Source: Phycisphaerales bacterium UBA2266 (GTDB lineage: Bacteria; Planctomycetota; Phycisphaerae; Sedimentisphaerales; Anaerobacaceae). From it: 13,333 nucleotides of DNA. The DNA is taken from NCBI GenBank assembly GCA_002347125.1, contig DDXG01000397.1:1-13333 (forward strand). Direction: 5' to 3'. This document shows positions 7,502 to 13,333 of the stretch, piece by piece; position 1 is the stretch's first letter, and each line of letters opens with the position of its first letter. A program made the position numbers and the translations under genes. The notes beneath the pieces were generated by a model that was given only the letters and a program-made list of their open reading frames with translations, did not search any database and was not told the DNA's origin.

Positions 7502-8512
7502 ATGGCGGACATCCGGACGGTCCACGGTGTGGTCTTGACCGCAGTAACCTTCCTGCTGGCCGGCGGGCTTGTACTCTTCCTTATTCCCGGCAGGTACCTG
7601 CCGCCGCATTGGGTGCGGTACGTTTCGGCAAGGGGGAACCTCCCGGGCAAGCCGGCGGAGCTACGAATCCCGAATTGGGGCGAGCGCCATGTGCGTGTCT
7701 CCCTGAGAATCAATATGACCGCCGACGTGTGCCGAGTCAGTCGCGTCAGTCCCGACGGCGAGGTAGTGGATCTATGCCGAATCGGACAAGGCCAATGTTG
7801 GGTGGACATCCCCGTGGAAGACACACTGAGGCTGGACCCGGGAGCCGGCAATGGTCGCTATCGGATGTCGGCGGGTTGGCCGTGGGGCCGATTCGGGCCA
7901 TCATGGCGGATGTTAGGGATAGCGTGCTGTGCCGGCGCCTTGGCCGAAATGATGTTGGGTCGCAGGCGTCGTACATTGCGGGCATGGCGCGGGGTCAAAG
8001 GAAGGCACATCTGCCTGACGGCTGGCGTTGCCGTCGTTTCCGGCCTGGTGCTGTATCCGTCTGTGCACGAGTTTGGGCACTACATCATAGGTTTGATGCT
8101 CGGCGGGCAGGTCCGGGAAGTTCGATGGACAATCTTCTCGGGAGACCCTGGCGTATCGTTCAGCCGGCTGCCGGACGGGGCCGGGCCTTGGATGAGTGCG
8201 GCCGGGCCGATTGTTCCGACGATTGTTGCGGTGTTGCTGGTGTGCATTTGGCTGTGGCTTGGGCGCGGGGTGCGGTGGTATACGGCCGTGTGTCTGCTGG
8301 TTCCCGCGGTGATCTTCTTGCTGTCGAATCTGGGATGTGTGATTGAAGCCTTCGACAGTGGGGCACACATGAATCGACTATCGACGCACCTGGGCTTGTC
8401 GGGGGTCGCTCGGGTCGCCTTTGAGATGCTGCCGGTCGCGGTCAGCGCTGTGGTTGTCGGGCTGGTTCTTAGACGCCTGCGTCGTCGGCATCCAAGCGGC
8501 ACTGATGCCTGA
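7502..8512 (+). CDS. Predicted membrane metallopeptidase, M50-like (HEFGH motif)
   Basis: An integral membrane protein of 336 residues that I cannot assign to a named family. A hydrophobic segment at about 9-29 is followed by a probable non-cytoplasmic beta-rich domain at about 33-130 (WVRY, PAELRIPNWGERHVRVSL, VDIPVEDTLRLDPG). Further hydrophobic segments lie at about 137-152, 170-200, 232-254, 259-280 and 302-324, and a basic tail ends the protein. Segment 170-200 contains HEFGH (His189, Glu190, His193), the zinc-binding signature of membrane-embedded M50/site-2 proteases. FDSGAH at 284-289 could supply the third zinc ligand, Asp285. These features suggest intramembrane proteolysis or a related zinc enzyme, inferred from motifs only. 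The ATG at 7502 has GAGG four bases upstream; the frame opens earlier (7460), but that overlaps nagA. It follows nagA closely, so an operon is likely. A functional link to amino-sugar or cell-wall turnover is speculative. Confidence 0.75.
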   Translation: MADIRTVHGVVLTAVTFLLAGGLVLFLIPGRYLPPHWVRYVSARGNLPGKPAELRIPNWGERHVRVSLRINMTADVCRVSRVSPDGEVVDLCRIGQGQCWVDIPVEDTLRLDPGAGNGRYRMSAGWPWGRFGPSWRMLGIACCAGALAEMMLGRRRRTLRAWRGVKGRHICLTAGVAVVSGLVLYPSVHEFGHYIIGLMLGGQVREVRWTIFSGDPGVSFSRLPDGAGPWMSAAGPIVPTIVAVLLVCIWLWLGRGVRWYTAVCLLVPAVIFLLSNLGCVIEAFDSGAHMNRLSTHLGLSGVARVAFEMLPVAVSAVVVGLVLRRLRRRHPSGTDA

Positions 8513-8536
8513 AAGCAAACATGCGCGCACAAAGAT

Positions 8537-8558
8537 GGGAGGACGCGAACGTCCTCCC
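8537..8558 (+). terminator. Strong GC hairpin after the M50-like gene, candidate terminator
   Basis: Arms GGGAGGACG and CGTCCTCCC form a perfect 9-base-pair stem closed by a CGAA loop, starting 24 bases after the stop codon at 8512. Position and stability fit a transcription end or an RNA 3'-end stabiliser. There is no T-run after the stem, so it is not a textbook intrinsic terminator. It could also be a dispersed palindromic repeat. Confidence 0.45.
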
Positions 8559-8846
8559 GTATGTTAGATGGCTCTTTCCTTTACGCACCTAAGTTAGCCC
8601 CATCGTGCGGCGCCGGGTTTACGATCCGACTTGTTGGCGCGTCAATAGCCACCGCTGATCTGAACTAATATGGCCGATCTGGTCATTGTGTAAGAGCCAC
8701 TCTATTGCATTGAGCACAACATGAGAATCGGCAATCGCCGGCCGAACACTTTACATTTTCATCCCGGCTGCAAAGGTGCGCACGGAGCGTGATTTTTCCG
8801 GGACGTTGGTTGGCTGGGCAAGTTGGGCATTCTGGTAAAGATGTAG

Positions 8847-8875
8847 CGTAAGTCCTTGCCAAGGAAAGGCTTACG
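8847..8875. repeat. Two-part hairpin in the intergenic region
   Basis: An outer stem CGTAAG/CTTACG (6 base pairs) encloses an inner stem TCCTT/AAGGA (5 base pairs) with a GCC loop; a one-sided AAGG bulge separates them. It lies far from any gene start. It could be part of a small structured RNA, a protein-binding site or a decayed mobile-element end. No flanking T-run is present. Confidence 0.4.
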
Positions 8876-9177
8876 GCAATCGTGCCACTACAGAAATCTG
8901 TATTCCTCCGACGCGTACGCCAGATTTTCTTGACATCTTTCTCGCCACCCTGGGATAGCGCCCGCCCGGGACATATATGGAGGCCAGGCGTGCGGTTTGA
9001 CTGCGCCTGCGGGGTGCCGAGATTGTGAAAACACGGTCGATGGTATGGTCCGGTGAATCGACCGATCGTCGCGGACTCTGAGAAATCCGCGATGCAAGCC
9101 ACGCTCAGTGACCAAACCCCATCTGTCAGGGACGTCTCGAAGAGGACGAGGCTCTTATCCAGGACAAAGTGGCCGGA

Positions 9178-10749
9178 TCAGTTGCCGTCTTGGAGCCAGA
9201 GGTCGGCTAGACCCGCCAGCTCGAAGTAGTCAACGCGGCCGGGGACATCAAACGGACTGAAGTCGGCTTTCGGGTTCGCGGGGGGGCCAGACCATTGGCC
9301 TGCAAGGACAGCCAGGTCGAGAAAGTTCACGATACAGTCACCGTTAAGGTCGGCCGGCGGGCAGCGGCTGAAGAAGTAGAGGGCGCCAAGGTCCTGTTCG
9401 GCCAGAGGGTCCCACTTGGGCGCCCCGACGACAGGGGTAGTAGCGTCGAAGGCGGTCGCGACCCCGAAGTAGTCGTCGTGCCGCCCGTCCGAGGCAGCGA
9501 TGCGAGCCAAGTCCGCCCATTGGCCACCGGGACGGTGGAACAGATACGCCGCGCCGGTGCGGCTATTGGGGTCGCCATGCACGGACTCGCCGGGGGCCCC
9601 GACGATGGCGAGATCGTCCTTCAACGCGACGGATGTGCCGAAGAGGCCGTCTGTCATGGGCTCAGTAGAGCGAAACCAGCTCTCCCAGACCCAGATGGCA
9701 CCTGTTAGTCGGTATGTGTACGCCGCACCGGCATTGAGCCGTTCGGGGGCATCGTCGCCCCGCGCGCCGACCAGAAGCCGTCCGTCGCGGAGGCTGACGC
9801 TGCAGCCAAACAGGTCGCCGGCGTCGCGGTCGATGGAGGTCAGCTTGGTGTACTGCAACCAGCGGGCCCCTCGGCGCTTGTACATATAGACAGCGCCCTG
9901 ATCCGACCCTTCACGCTCGGCGCCTACGGCGATCCAGTCCCCGTCGATGGCTACGGCCAGGCCGACCTGGTCGGAGTAGCTGACATCATGCGGGATGAGC
10001 TTGCGACCGTTGCGGGGATAACGGCCTCGACCACGGAAGACATAGACCGCCCCGGCGTCATCCTCGGCCTCGTCATCGCCGTCGGCGCCGACAACGAGGT
10101 ATGCACCATCAAGCGCCACCGTGATGCCGAAGTTGTCGCCGAGGTCGAGCCTGGGGGCCTGGAGCTTCTGCCGAAGAATCCACTGGCCCTTGCGGTTGAG
10201 GACATAACAGTACACGGCCCCCACGCCATCGGCCTTGTATGCACCGACCGCGGCGACTCCGCCATCAATGGCGACAGCCACACCAAAGTGGTCGTTGGCC
10301 GCTGCGTCCGGGGCGGTAAGCGTCTGGTAGAGGTTCCACTGCCCGGCCCGGTCCCGTTGGTAGATGTAGGCGGCGCCCGCATTCGGGGCGACCCCGCTGC
10401 TCATGTGGGCGCCGACGATCGCGAAATCGCCGTCGAAGTCAAAGGCGTAGCCGAAGAACGATGGCGAGTCTGGATCGTCCTGGGTGAAACCCCCCTGCTC
10501 GGTCCACGCCCCACCCATGTCTCGATAAGGCGGGATGACCCCCGCTGCCGCCAGTGCGGCTACAGCAAAAGGCTCTTCTCCACTGCCGCCAGGTCGGCCG
10601 CCAAGGACCGGCTCAGCGGGCCCATCGAGCATCCACACTTCAATGGCGCCGGCCCTGGGGTCCAACCATTGCAGGCCCGTGCCGATGAGGCACAGGGTTA
10701 CTACGACAGACAGTGTTGTCCGCCTCCGAATGCGGTGCGTTGAGCACAT
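9178..10749 (-). CDS. Secreted FG-GAP repeat protein with C-terminal dockerin-like domain
   Basis: A protein of 523 residues. The start has a basic RIRRR stretch and a hydrophobic core (about 12-27), a signal peptide for export. Seven FG-GAP/integrin-alpha-like repeats follow at about 97-132, 152-184, 204-238, 258-291, 311-347, 367-404 and 425-460. Each carries a version of FGxxVAxDGxxxxVGA ending in GAxYxY, and together they should form one seven-bladed beta-propeller. Residues 467-518 form a dockerin-like pair of calcium loops: DLNGDCIVNFLDLAVLAGQW, then a second, weaker copy ending ELAGLADLWL. The ATG at 10749 was chosen because GGAGG lies seven bases upstream and the signal peptide begins there. 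No catalytic domain is visible, so a surface or matrix binding role is likely. Such domains are frequent in planctomycete secreted proteins, where a cellulosome is not implied. Its partner is unknown. Confidence 0.82.
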   Translation of the reverse strand: MCSTHRIRRRTTLSVVVTLCLIGTGLQWLDPRAGAIEVWMLDGPAEPVLGGRPGGSGEEPFAVAALAAAGVIPPYRDMGGAWTEQGGFTQDDPDSPSFFGYAFDFDGDFAIVGAHMSSGVAPNAGAAYIYQRDRAGQWNLYQTLTAPDAAANDHFGVAVAIDGGVAAVGAYKADGVGAVYCYVLNRKGQWILRQKLQAPRLDLGDNFGITVALDGAYLVVGADGDDEAEDDAGAVYVFRGRGRYPRNGRKLIPHDVSYSDQVGLAVAIDGDWIAVGAEREGSDQGAVYMYKRRGARWLQYTKLTSIDRDAGDLFGCSVSLRDGRLLVGARGDDAPERLNAGAAYTYRLTGAIWVWESWFRSTEPMTDGLFGTSVALKDDLAIVGAPGESVHGDPNSRTGAAYLFHRPGGQWADLARIAASDGRHDDYFGVATAFDATTPVVGAPKWDPLAEQDLGALYFFSRCPPADLNGDCIVNFLDLAVLAGQWSGPPANPKADFSPFDVPGRVDYFELAGLADLWLQDGN

Positions 10750-10840
10750 AAACCATCCTCCGTGTTGCCCAACCATAATCATCTTGATTGTTTGCCCATC
10801 TTAACAAGACATCGCAGGCGGGGCAAGCCAAAAACCTGGA

Positions 10841-10903
10841 CAAAAAACCCGCCTGACGGCCTCAGAAGAGCGTTTCCCGAAAAAAACCTCTCCCTGACAG
10901 TGG
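10841..10903 (-). terminator. Candidate terminator region downstream of the threonine aldolase gene
   Basis: Reading on the minus strand just after the ltaE stop, there are two T-runs: seven T at 10886-10880 and six T at 10847-10842. Only weak 3-4 base-pair hairpins precede them (for example TGAC-CACT-GTCA and GCC-GTCA-GGC). A longer inverted repeat, CAGGCGGG at 10815-10822 and CCCGCCTG at 10848-10855, brackets the second T-run. The T-runs in the right place suggest transcription ends here, but the stems are poor. Confidence 0.3.
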
Positions 10904-11932
10904 TCACGCCATGGGGGTTTCGCGGATGGTCTTGAGTGCCGCGTCGATATCGGCCGACTCGATGCCGTAGTGGGTAACGGCCCGGCAGCGGGCCGGGCCC
11001 GTGCTGATGACCCTGACCCCCCTGCCGTCGAGGGCCCTGACGAACCGGGCGGCATCCGTATTGGGGTCGAAGTAGACGATGTTGGTGCGAACGGCCGCCG
11101 GGTCGATGGCGATGCCGGGGATCTCGGCCAGGCCCTCGGCCAGCTTGCGGGCGTTGGCGTGGTCGTCGGCCAGGCGGTCGATCATCTCGTTAAGCGCGAC
11201 GATGCCGGCGGCCGCGATGATACCGGCCTGCCGCATCCCGCCGCCCAGGACCTTGCGGATGCGCCGGGCCTGCCTGATGAACTCCGCCGGGCCGCACAGC
11301 AGCGAGCCGATGGGACAGGCCAGACCCTTGGACAGACAGAAACTCACGGAGTCGGCATCCCGCGTCAGATCCGTTACGGGGCAATTCAGGGCGACGGCAG
11401 CGTTGAAGATACGCGCGCCGTCGATATGTAGCTTGAGATTGTGCCGACGGGCGATGGAGGCAACGGCGGCGGTGAACTCGGCGGTCAAAGGGGCGCCGCC
11501 GCAACGATTGTGCGTGTTCTCCAGACAGATAAGACGGCTGCGCGGGAAGTGGACGTTGTCCGGACGAATGGCCGATTCGATGGCGGCCGGGTCGAGGGTC
11601 CCATCGGGGCGGTTGGGCAGCGTGTGCGGGTGGATGCTGCCGAGGACTGCAACGCCTCCGGCCTCGTAAAGGAAAGTGTGGGATTGGTCGCCAAGAATGA
11701 CCTCGTCGCCGCGGCCGCAGTGGGCCATGACGGCCGCGAGGTTCGCCATCGTCCCGCTGGGCACAAGCATCGCGGCCGCCTTGTCCATGCGTACAGCGGC
11801 CATCTCCTCAAGGCGGTTGACGGTGGGGTCATCCCCAAAGACGTCGTCGCCGAGTTCCGCCTCGGTCATGGCCCGGCGCATGGCCGGCGATGGGTGCGTG
11901 ACGGTGTCGCTGCGAAGGTCTATCGGTGTCAT
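10904..11932 (-). CDS. ltaE: Low-specificity L-threonine aldolase
   Basis: A cytoplasmic PLP enzyme that splits threonine or allo-threonine into glycine and acetaldehyde; it belongs to fold type I aminotransferase-like enzymes (beta-eliminating lyase family). It has 342 residues, the usual length. Landmarks are the opening DLRSDTVTHPSPAMRRAM (5-22), GDDVFGDDPTVNRLE (28-42), the phosphate-binding PSGTMAN (58-64), SHTFLYEAGG with the PLP-stacking His85, LENTHN (137-142), HIDGARIFNAA with Asp171 (169-179), and SFCLSKGL with PLP-lysine Lys202. Everything needed for catalysis seems present. The ATG at 11932 has AGGA seven bases upstream and matches the family start. The frame stays open to 12067, but that extension passes through repeat-like DNA and lacks family similarity. 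The gene stands alone; the next gene downstream starts about 155 bases on. The aldolase call is secure; substrate stereo-preference cannot be told. Confidence 0.94.
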   Translation of the reverse strand: MTPIDLRSDTVTHPSPAMRRAMTEAELGDDVFGDDPTVNRLEEMAAVRMDKAAAMLVPSGTMANLAAVMAHCGRGDEVILGDQSHTFLYEAGGVAVLGSIHPHTLPNRPDGTLDPAAIESAIRPDNVHFPRSRLICLENTHNRCGGAPLTAEFTAAVASIARRHNLKLHIDGARIFNAAVALNCPVTDLTRDADSVSFCLSKGLACPIGSLLCGPAEFIRQARRIRKVLGGGMRQAGIIAAAGIVALNEMIDRLADDHANARKLAEGLAEIPGIAIDPAAVRTNIVYFDPNTDAARFVRALDGRGVRVISTGPARCRAVTHYGIESADIDAALKTIRETPMA

Positions 11933-12012
11933 GGTCTGTTCCTGTTGTTCTGCGGCTCGGGGTAACGGTAGCGTAAGACGTGCTTGCCGCCGGGTCAACA
12001 GGAATGTGGCCC

Positions 12013-12037
12013 GATGGACGAAGGACGAGGGACGATA
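12013..12037 (+). repeat. GGACGA-type repeat, intergenic copy
   Basis: Successive units GGACGAA, GGACGAG and GGACGAT lie in tandem on the plus strand. The same kind of 7-base unit occurs on the minus strand at about 4051-4011, inside thiL. The similarity is clear but the copies are short and low in complexity, so common origin is likely rather than proven. Confidence 0.5.
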
Positions 12038-12043
12038 CGAGTT

Positions 12044-12063
12044 CGAAGCGCGAAGCTCAAAAC
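12044..12063 (+). repeat. CGAA-type dispersed repeat, copy 2
   Basis: Matches positions 1743-1762 at 15 of 20 bases by eye and, like that copy, is followed by AAA/CAAA-rich sequence. It directly follows the GGACGA block, giving a mosaic of two repeat kinds. Confidence 0.45.
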
Positions 12064-12308
12064 CCAAAGCAAACGCGACGGACGGACATCCGACGGCTCA
12101 AAACGGCTGTCACCCGTGCGGCCGGCCGTCGCGGACGATGTGTTATGGATATTAGGGACCCCACCGTATTATTATATCACGCCCATCTATTGTCCTGAGT
12201 CTCCATCACCCTCGCGACTCCATCGCCCTCCTTCACGCCCAACACGCCGCCGCCCTCAACCATGTTCCTGGCCCAAAGCGACAAATCCAGCACTTACAAC
12301 AACTTGGC

Positions 12309-12632
12309 CTACTCAAAGAGCTGTCCCAATCCTACCACGCCGCCCCCGCCCGTCAAGGCAAATCCCGCCGGAAACAGATCCGCGGCCGACGGCCGCTCCG
12401 CCCGGCGATCCCGAACTCGCTTCGGGACTAGGAAAGTGGCCGGCTTGCGGAACTCATCCACAACCCGCCGGTCCCTGTCGTAGTAGTACCACCGCGTTCC
12501 ACCGGCCGTAATGTGGTCCAGTTTCTTGACGCGCCGACCGAGCGCATCATACCAGAACGCCACGATATCCGTCTGGCCCCGCGTGATCTTCACAATCCGG
12601 TTCTCGTAATCGTATTTCGTTTTCCAAACATA
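12309..12632 (-). pseudogene. RHS/YD-repeat protein fragment (degraded)
   Basis: On the minus strand, reading from about 12632, the frame gives YDYENRIVKITR, then FWYDALGRRVKK, then RWYYYDRDRRVVDEF. These are typical of RHS/YD-repeat proteins, large secreted or toxin-delivering shell proteins with dozens of such units. Only about 60 residues (to about 12460) are recognisable. A stop precedes the first unit immediately and the sequence after VVDEF no longer resembles the family, although the frame stays open to 12309. There is no good start codon; GTG at 12593 falls inside the motif. The fragment is best read as the remnant of a much larger gene, disrupted at the point where two perfect hairpins occur (12382-12427). 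Confidence 0.65.
12382..12427. repeat. Pair of perfect adjacent hairpins
   Basis: The first is GCGGCC, loop GAC, GGCCGC (12382-12396), a 6-base-pair stem. The second is TCCCGAA, loop CTCGC, TTCGGGA (12409-12427), a 7-base-pair stem, 12 bases further on. They lie where the RHS-like similarity has been lost. The arrangement resembles REP-type or small non-autonomous palindromic elements, inferred from structure alone. Confidence 0.5.
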
Positions 12633-12706
12633 TCAGCCTCCTCAGCTCAGCTATTAAGGGAACAAGGTAACCTGCTCCCGGCATTCAAGAGGCAACACAA
12701 TTTGCA

Positions 12707-13333
12707 TCAGCCTCTCGCAGCCCTCTTTTCCGGGCTTCCGTAAATGCCCATCAGCTTGAAAAGCTCGTCTGCGACCCAGATGGAACTCGATGCCAAAACA
12801 ATTCTAATCCAATCCGTCCCGGAGAGAACGGTCGTCCCGAACAGCGATTGCCCGATGGGGCTTTGAACAGCCCCTATCTGGAGGATAATCGCAATGCCCA
12901 CACCCAGCAGGACCCAGCGATTGCTGAAGAGGCCGATGGAAAAAATGGACTGCGTGCTAGACCGGGCGTTAAAGGCATGGAACCATTGAAAGGCCGCCAA
13001 AGTGGTGAAGGCGACCGTCCGGGCATAGTCCAAACCGCCGCTTTCCTTGGAGTACCAGAAAAGTCCTATGGTGCCTGCGGCCATGATGGGCGTCAACAGC
13101 GCCATTCGTAGGGCCACCACCCGATCGATAATGAAGGCCTTCGGGTCCCTGGGCGGTCGCTTAAGGATGCCGGCGTGCCCCGGCTCCACACCCAGGGGCA
13201 CCGTGCAGGCCCCGTCGGTGACCAGGTTGACCCAAAGGACCATCACCGCCGTCAGAGGCAGATCCAGCCCAATGATCAGGGCCGCCGCCAGGGTGAGGAT
13301 CTCGCCGAGGTTGGTGGCCAGCAGGAAGAACAC
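12707..13333 (-). CDS. P2-type cation-transporting ATPase, C-terminal part (cut by window edge)
   Basis: Only the last 208 residues or so are present; the actuator, phosphorylation (DKTGT) and nucleotide domains lie beyond the window. Visible is the C-terminal membrane domain of calcium-pump-like P-type ATPases. The fifth transmembrane helix has NLGE (with the ion-ligand Asn and Glu). The sixth has LWVNLVTDG (Asn and Asp ligands) followed by the cytoplasmic loop ILKRPPRDP. Four more hydrophobic helices follow, including FQWFHAFNARS, which matches the eighth helix; Gln stands where calcium pumps of the SERCA type have Glu. This pattern fits a bacterial calcium- or other divalent-cation exporter using ATP in the inner membrane, but the ion cannot be decided from this part. 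The protein ends shortly after the last helix with a basic tail. Confidence 0.88.
   Translation of the reverse strand: MFFLLATNLGEILTLAAALIIGLDLPLTAVMVLWVNLVTDGACTVPLGVEPGHAGILKRPPRDPKAFIIDRVVALRMALLTPIMAAGTIGLFWYSKESGGLDYARTVAFTTLAAFQWFHAFNARSSTQSIFSIGLFSNRWVLLGVGIAIILQIGAVQSPIGQSLFGTTVLSGTDWIRIVLASSSIWVADELFKLMGIYGSPEKRAARG

Larger units (their letters stand above)
8513..9177. other. Long intergenic region without a recognised gene
   Basis: These 665 bases between the converging M50-like gene and the dockerin-like gene hold two clear hairpins (8537-8558 and 8847-8875) but no protein I recognise. Minus-strand frames across 8683-9115 contain many Cys and Arg residues and no family motif or convincing ribosome site. 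One of them continues the reading frame of the dockerin-like gene beyond its TGA. Base composition is lower in GC than in the flanking genes, which fits non-coding or decayed DNA. Confidence 0.6.
11933..12308. other. Intergenic region upstream of ltaE with dispersed repeats
   Basis: No protein was recognised here. The region holds a GGACGA-type block (12013-12037), a CGAA-type block (12044-12063), and an imperfect 17-base tandem beginning CTCCATC at 12201 and 12218. On the minus strand a TATAAT-like sequence lies at 12176-12171, about 240 bases upstream of ltaE, without a good -35 partner, so I do not call it a promoter. Frames crossing the area look like shadows of repeat DNA. Confidence 0.55.

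Noticed and set aside
8931..8966. TTGACA followed 17 bases later by GGATAG, a possible plus-strand promoter
   Set aside because: There is no plus-strand gene downstream and the -10 match is poor.
8683..9102. 139-residue minus-strand frame in the long spacer
   Set aside because: It has only a GTG start without a ribosome site, unusual Cys/Arg-rich composition and no recognisable family; kept as a low-interest observation rather than a gene.
9988..10743. 251-residue plus-strand frame opposite the dockerin-like gene
   Set aside because: It is antisense to a gene with clear repeats and a signal peptide and has no motif of its own.
12171..12176. TATAAT-like -10 element on the minus strand upstream of ltaE
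   Set aside because: No acceptable -35 at the right spacing and about 240 bases from the start codon; AT-rich patches give such matches by chance.

Overview
The window looks like a chromosomal fragment of a high-GC bacterium, most likely a planctomycete of the Phycisphaerae/Sedimentisphaerales kind. This placement is inferred from gene style, not from a marker gene. The pointers are a secreted rhamnogalacturonan-lyase-type FG-GAP protein, a Tat-exported Gfo/Idh/MocA protein, a secreted FG-GAP protein ending in a dockerin-like domain, loosely packed genes on both strands, and intergenic DNA with degenerate A-rich and GGACGA-type repeats. No rRNA, tRNA, CRISPR array or intact transposase was found.

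Layout. Positions 25-1716 (minus): secreted PL11-type rhamnogalacturonan lyase. Positions 1717-2054: repeat-rich divergent intergenic region. Positions 2055-3446 (plus): Tat-exported Gfo/Idh/MocA family protein whose usual catalytic residues are replaced. Positions 3529-5978 (minus): argH-thiL, with a 4-base ATGA overlap. ThiL carries an in-frame extra segment of about 50 residues whose DNA resembles the intergenic repeats. Positions 5979-6339: divergent intergenic region. Positions 6340-8512 (plus): nagA, then 16 bases later a membrane protein with an HEFGH zinc-protease motif. Positions 8513-9177: non-coding or unrecognised DNA with two clear hairpins. Positions 9178-10749 (minus): secreted seven-repeat FG-GAP/dockerin-like protein. 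Positions 10904-11932 (minus): low-specificity threonine aldolase. Positions 11933-12706: mostly non-coding, with repeats, a degraded RHS/YD-repeat fragment and a pair of hairpins. Positions 12707-13333 (minus): C-terminal part of a P2-type cation-transporting ATPase that runs off the window.

The genes do not form one pathway. There is housekeeping metabolism (arginine synthesis, thiamine diphosphate synthesis, amino-sugar catabolism, threonine/glycine interconversion). There is also a polysaccharide theme: a pectin-backbone lyase beside a sugar-oxidoreductase-like exported protein, and NagA for amino-sugar phosphate use. The most unusual points are the repeat-derived insertion in thiL, the changed catalytic positions of the Gfo/Idh/MocA protein, the uncharacterised M50-like protein coupled to nagA, and the dispersed repeat family shared by several spacers and one gene.
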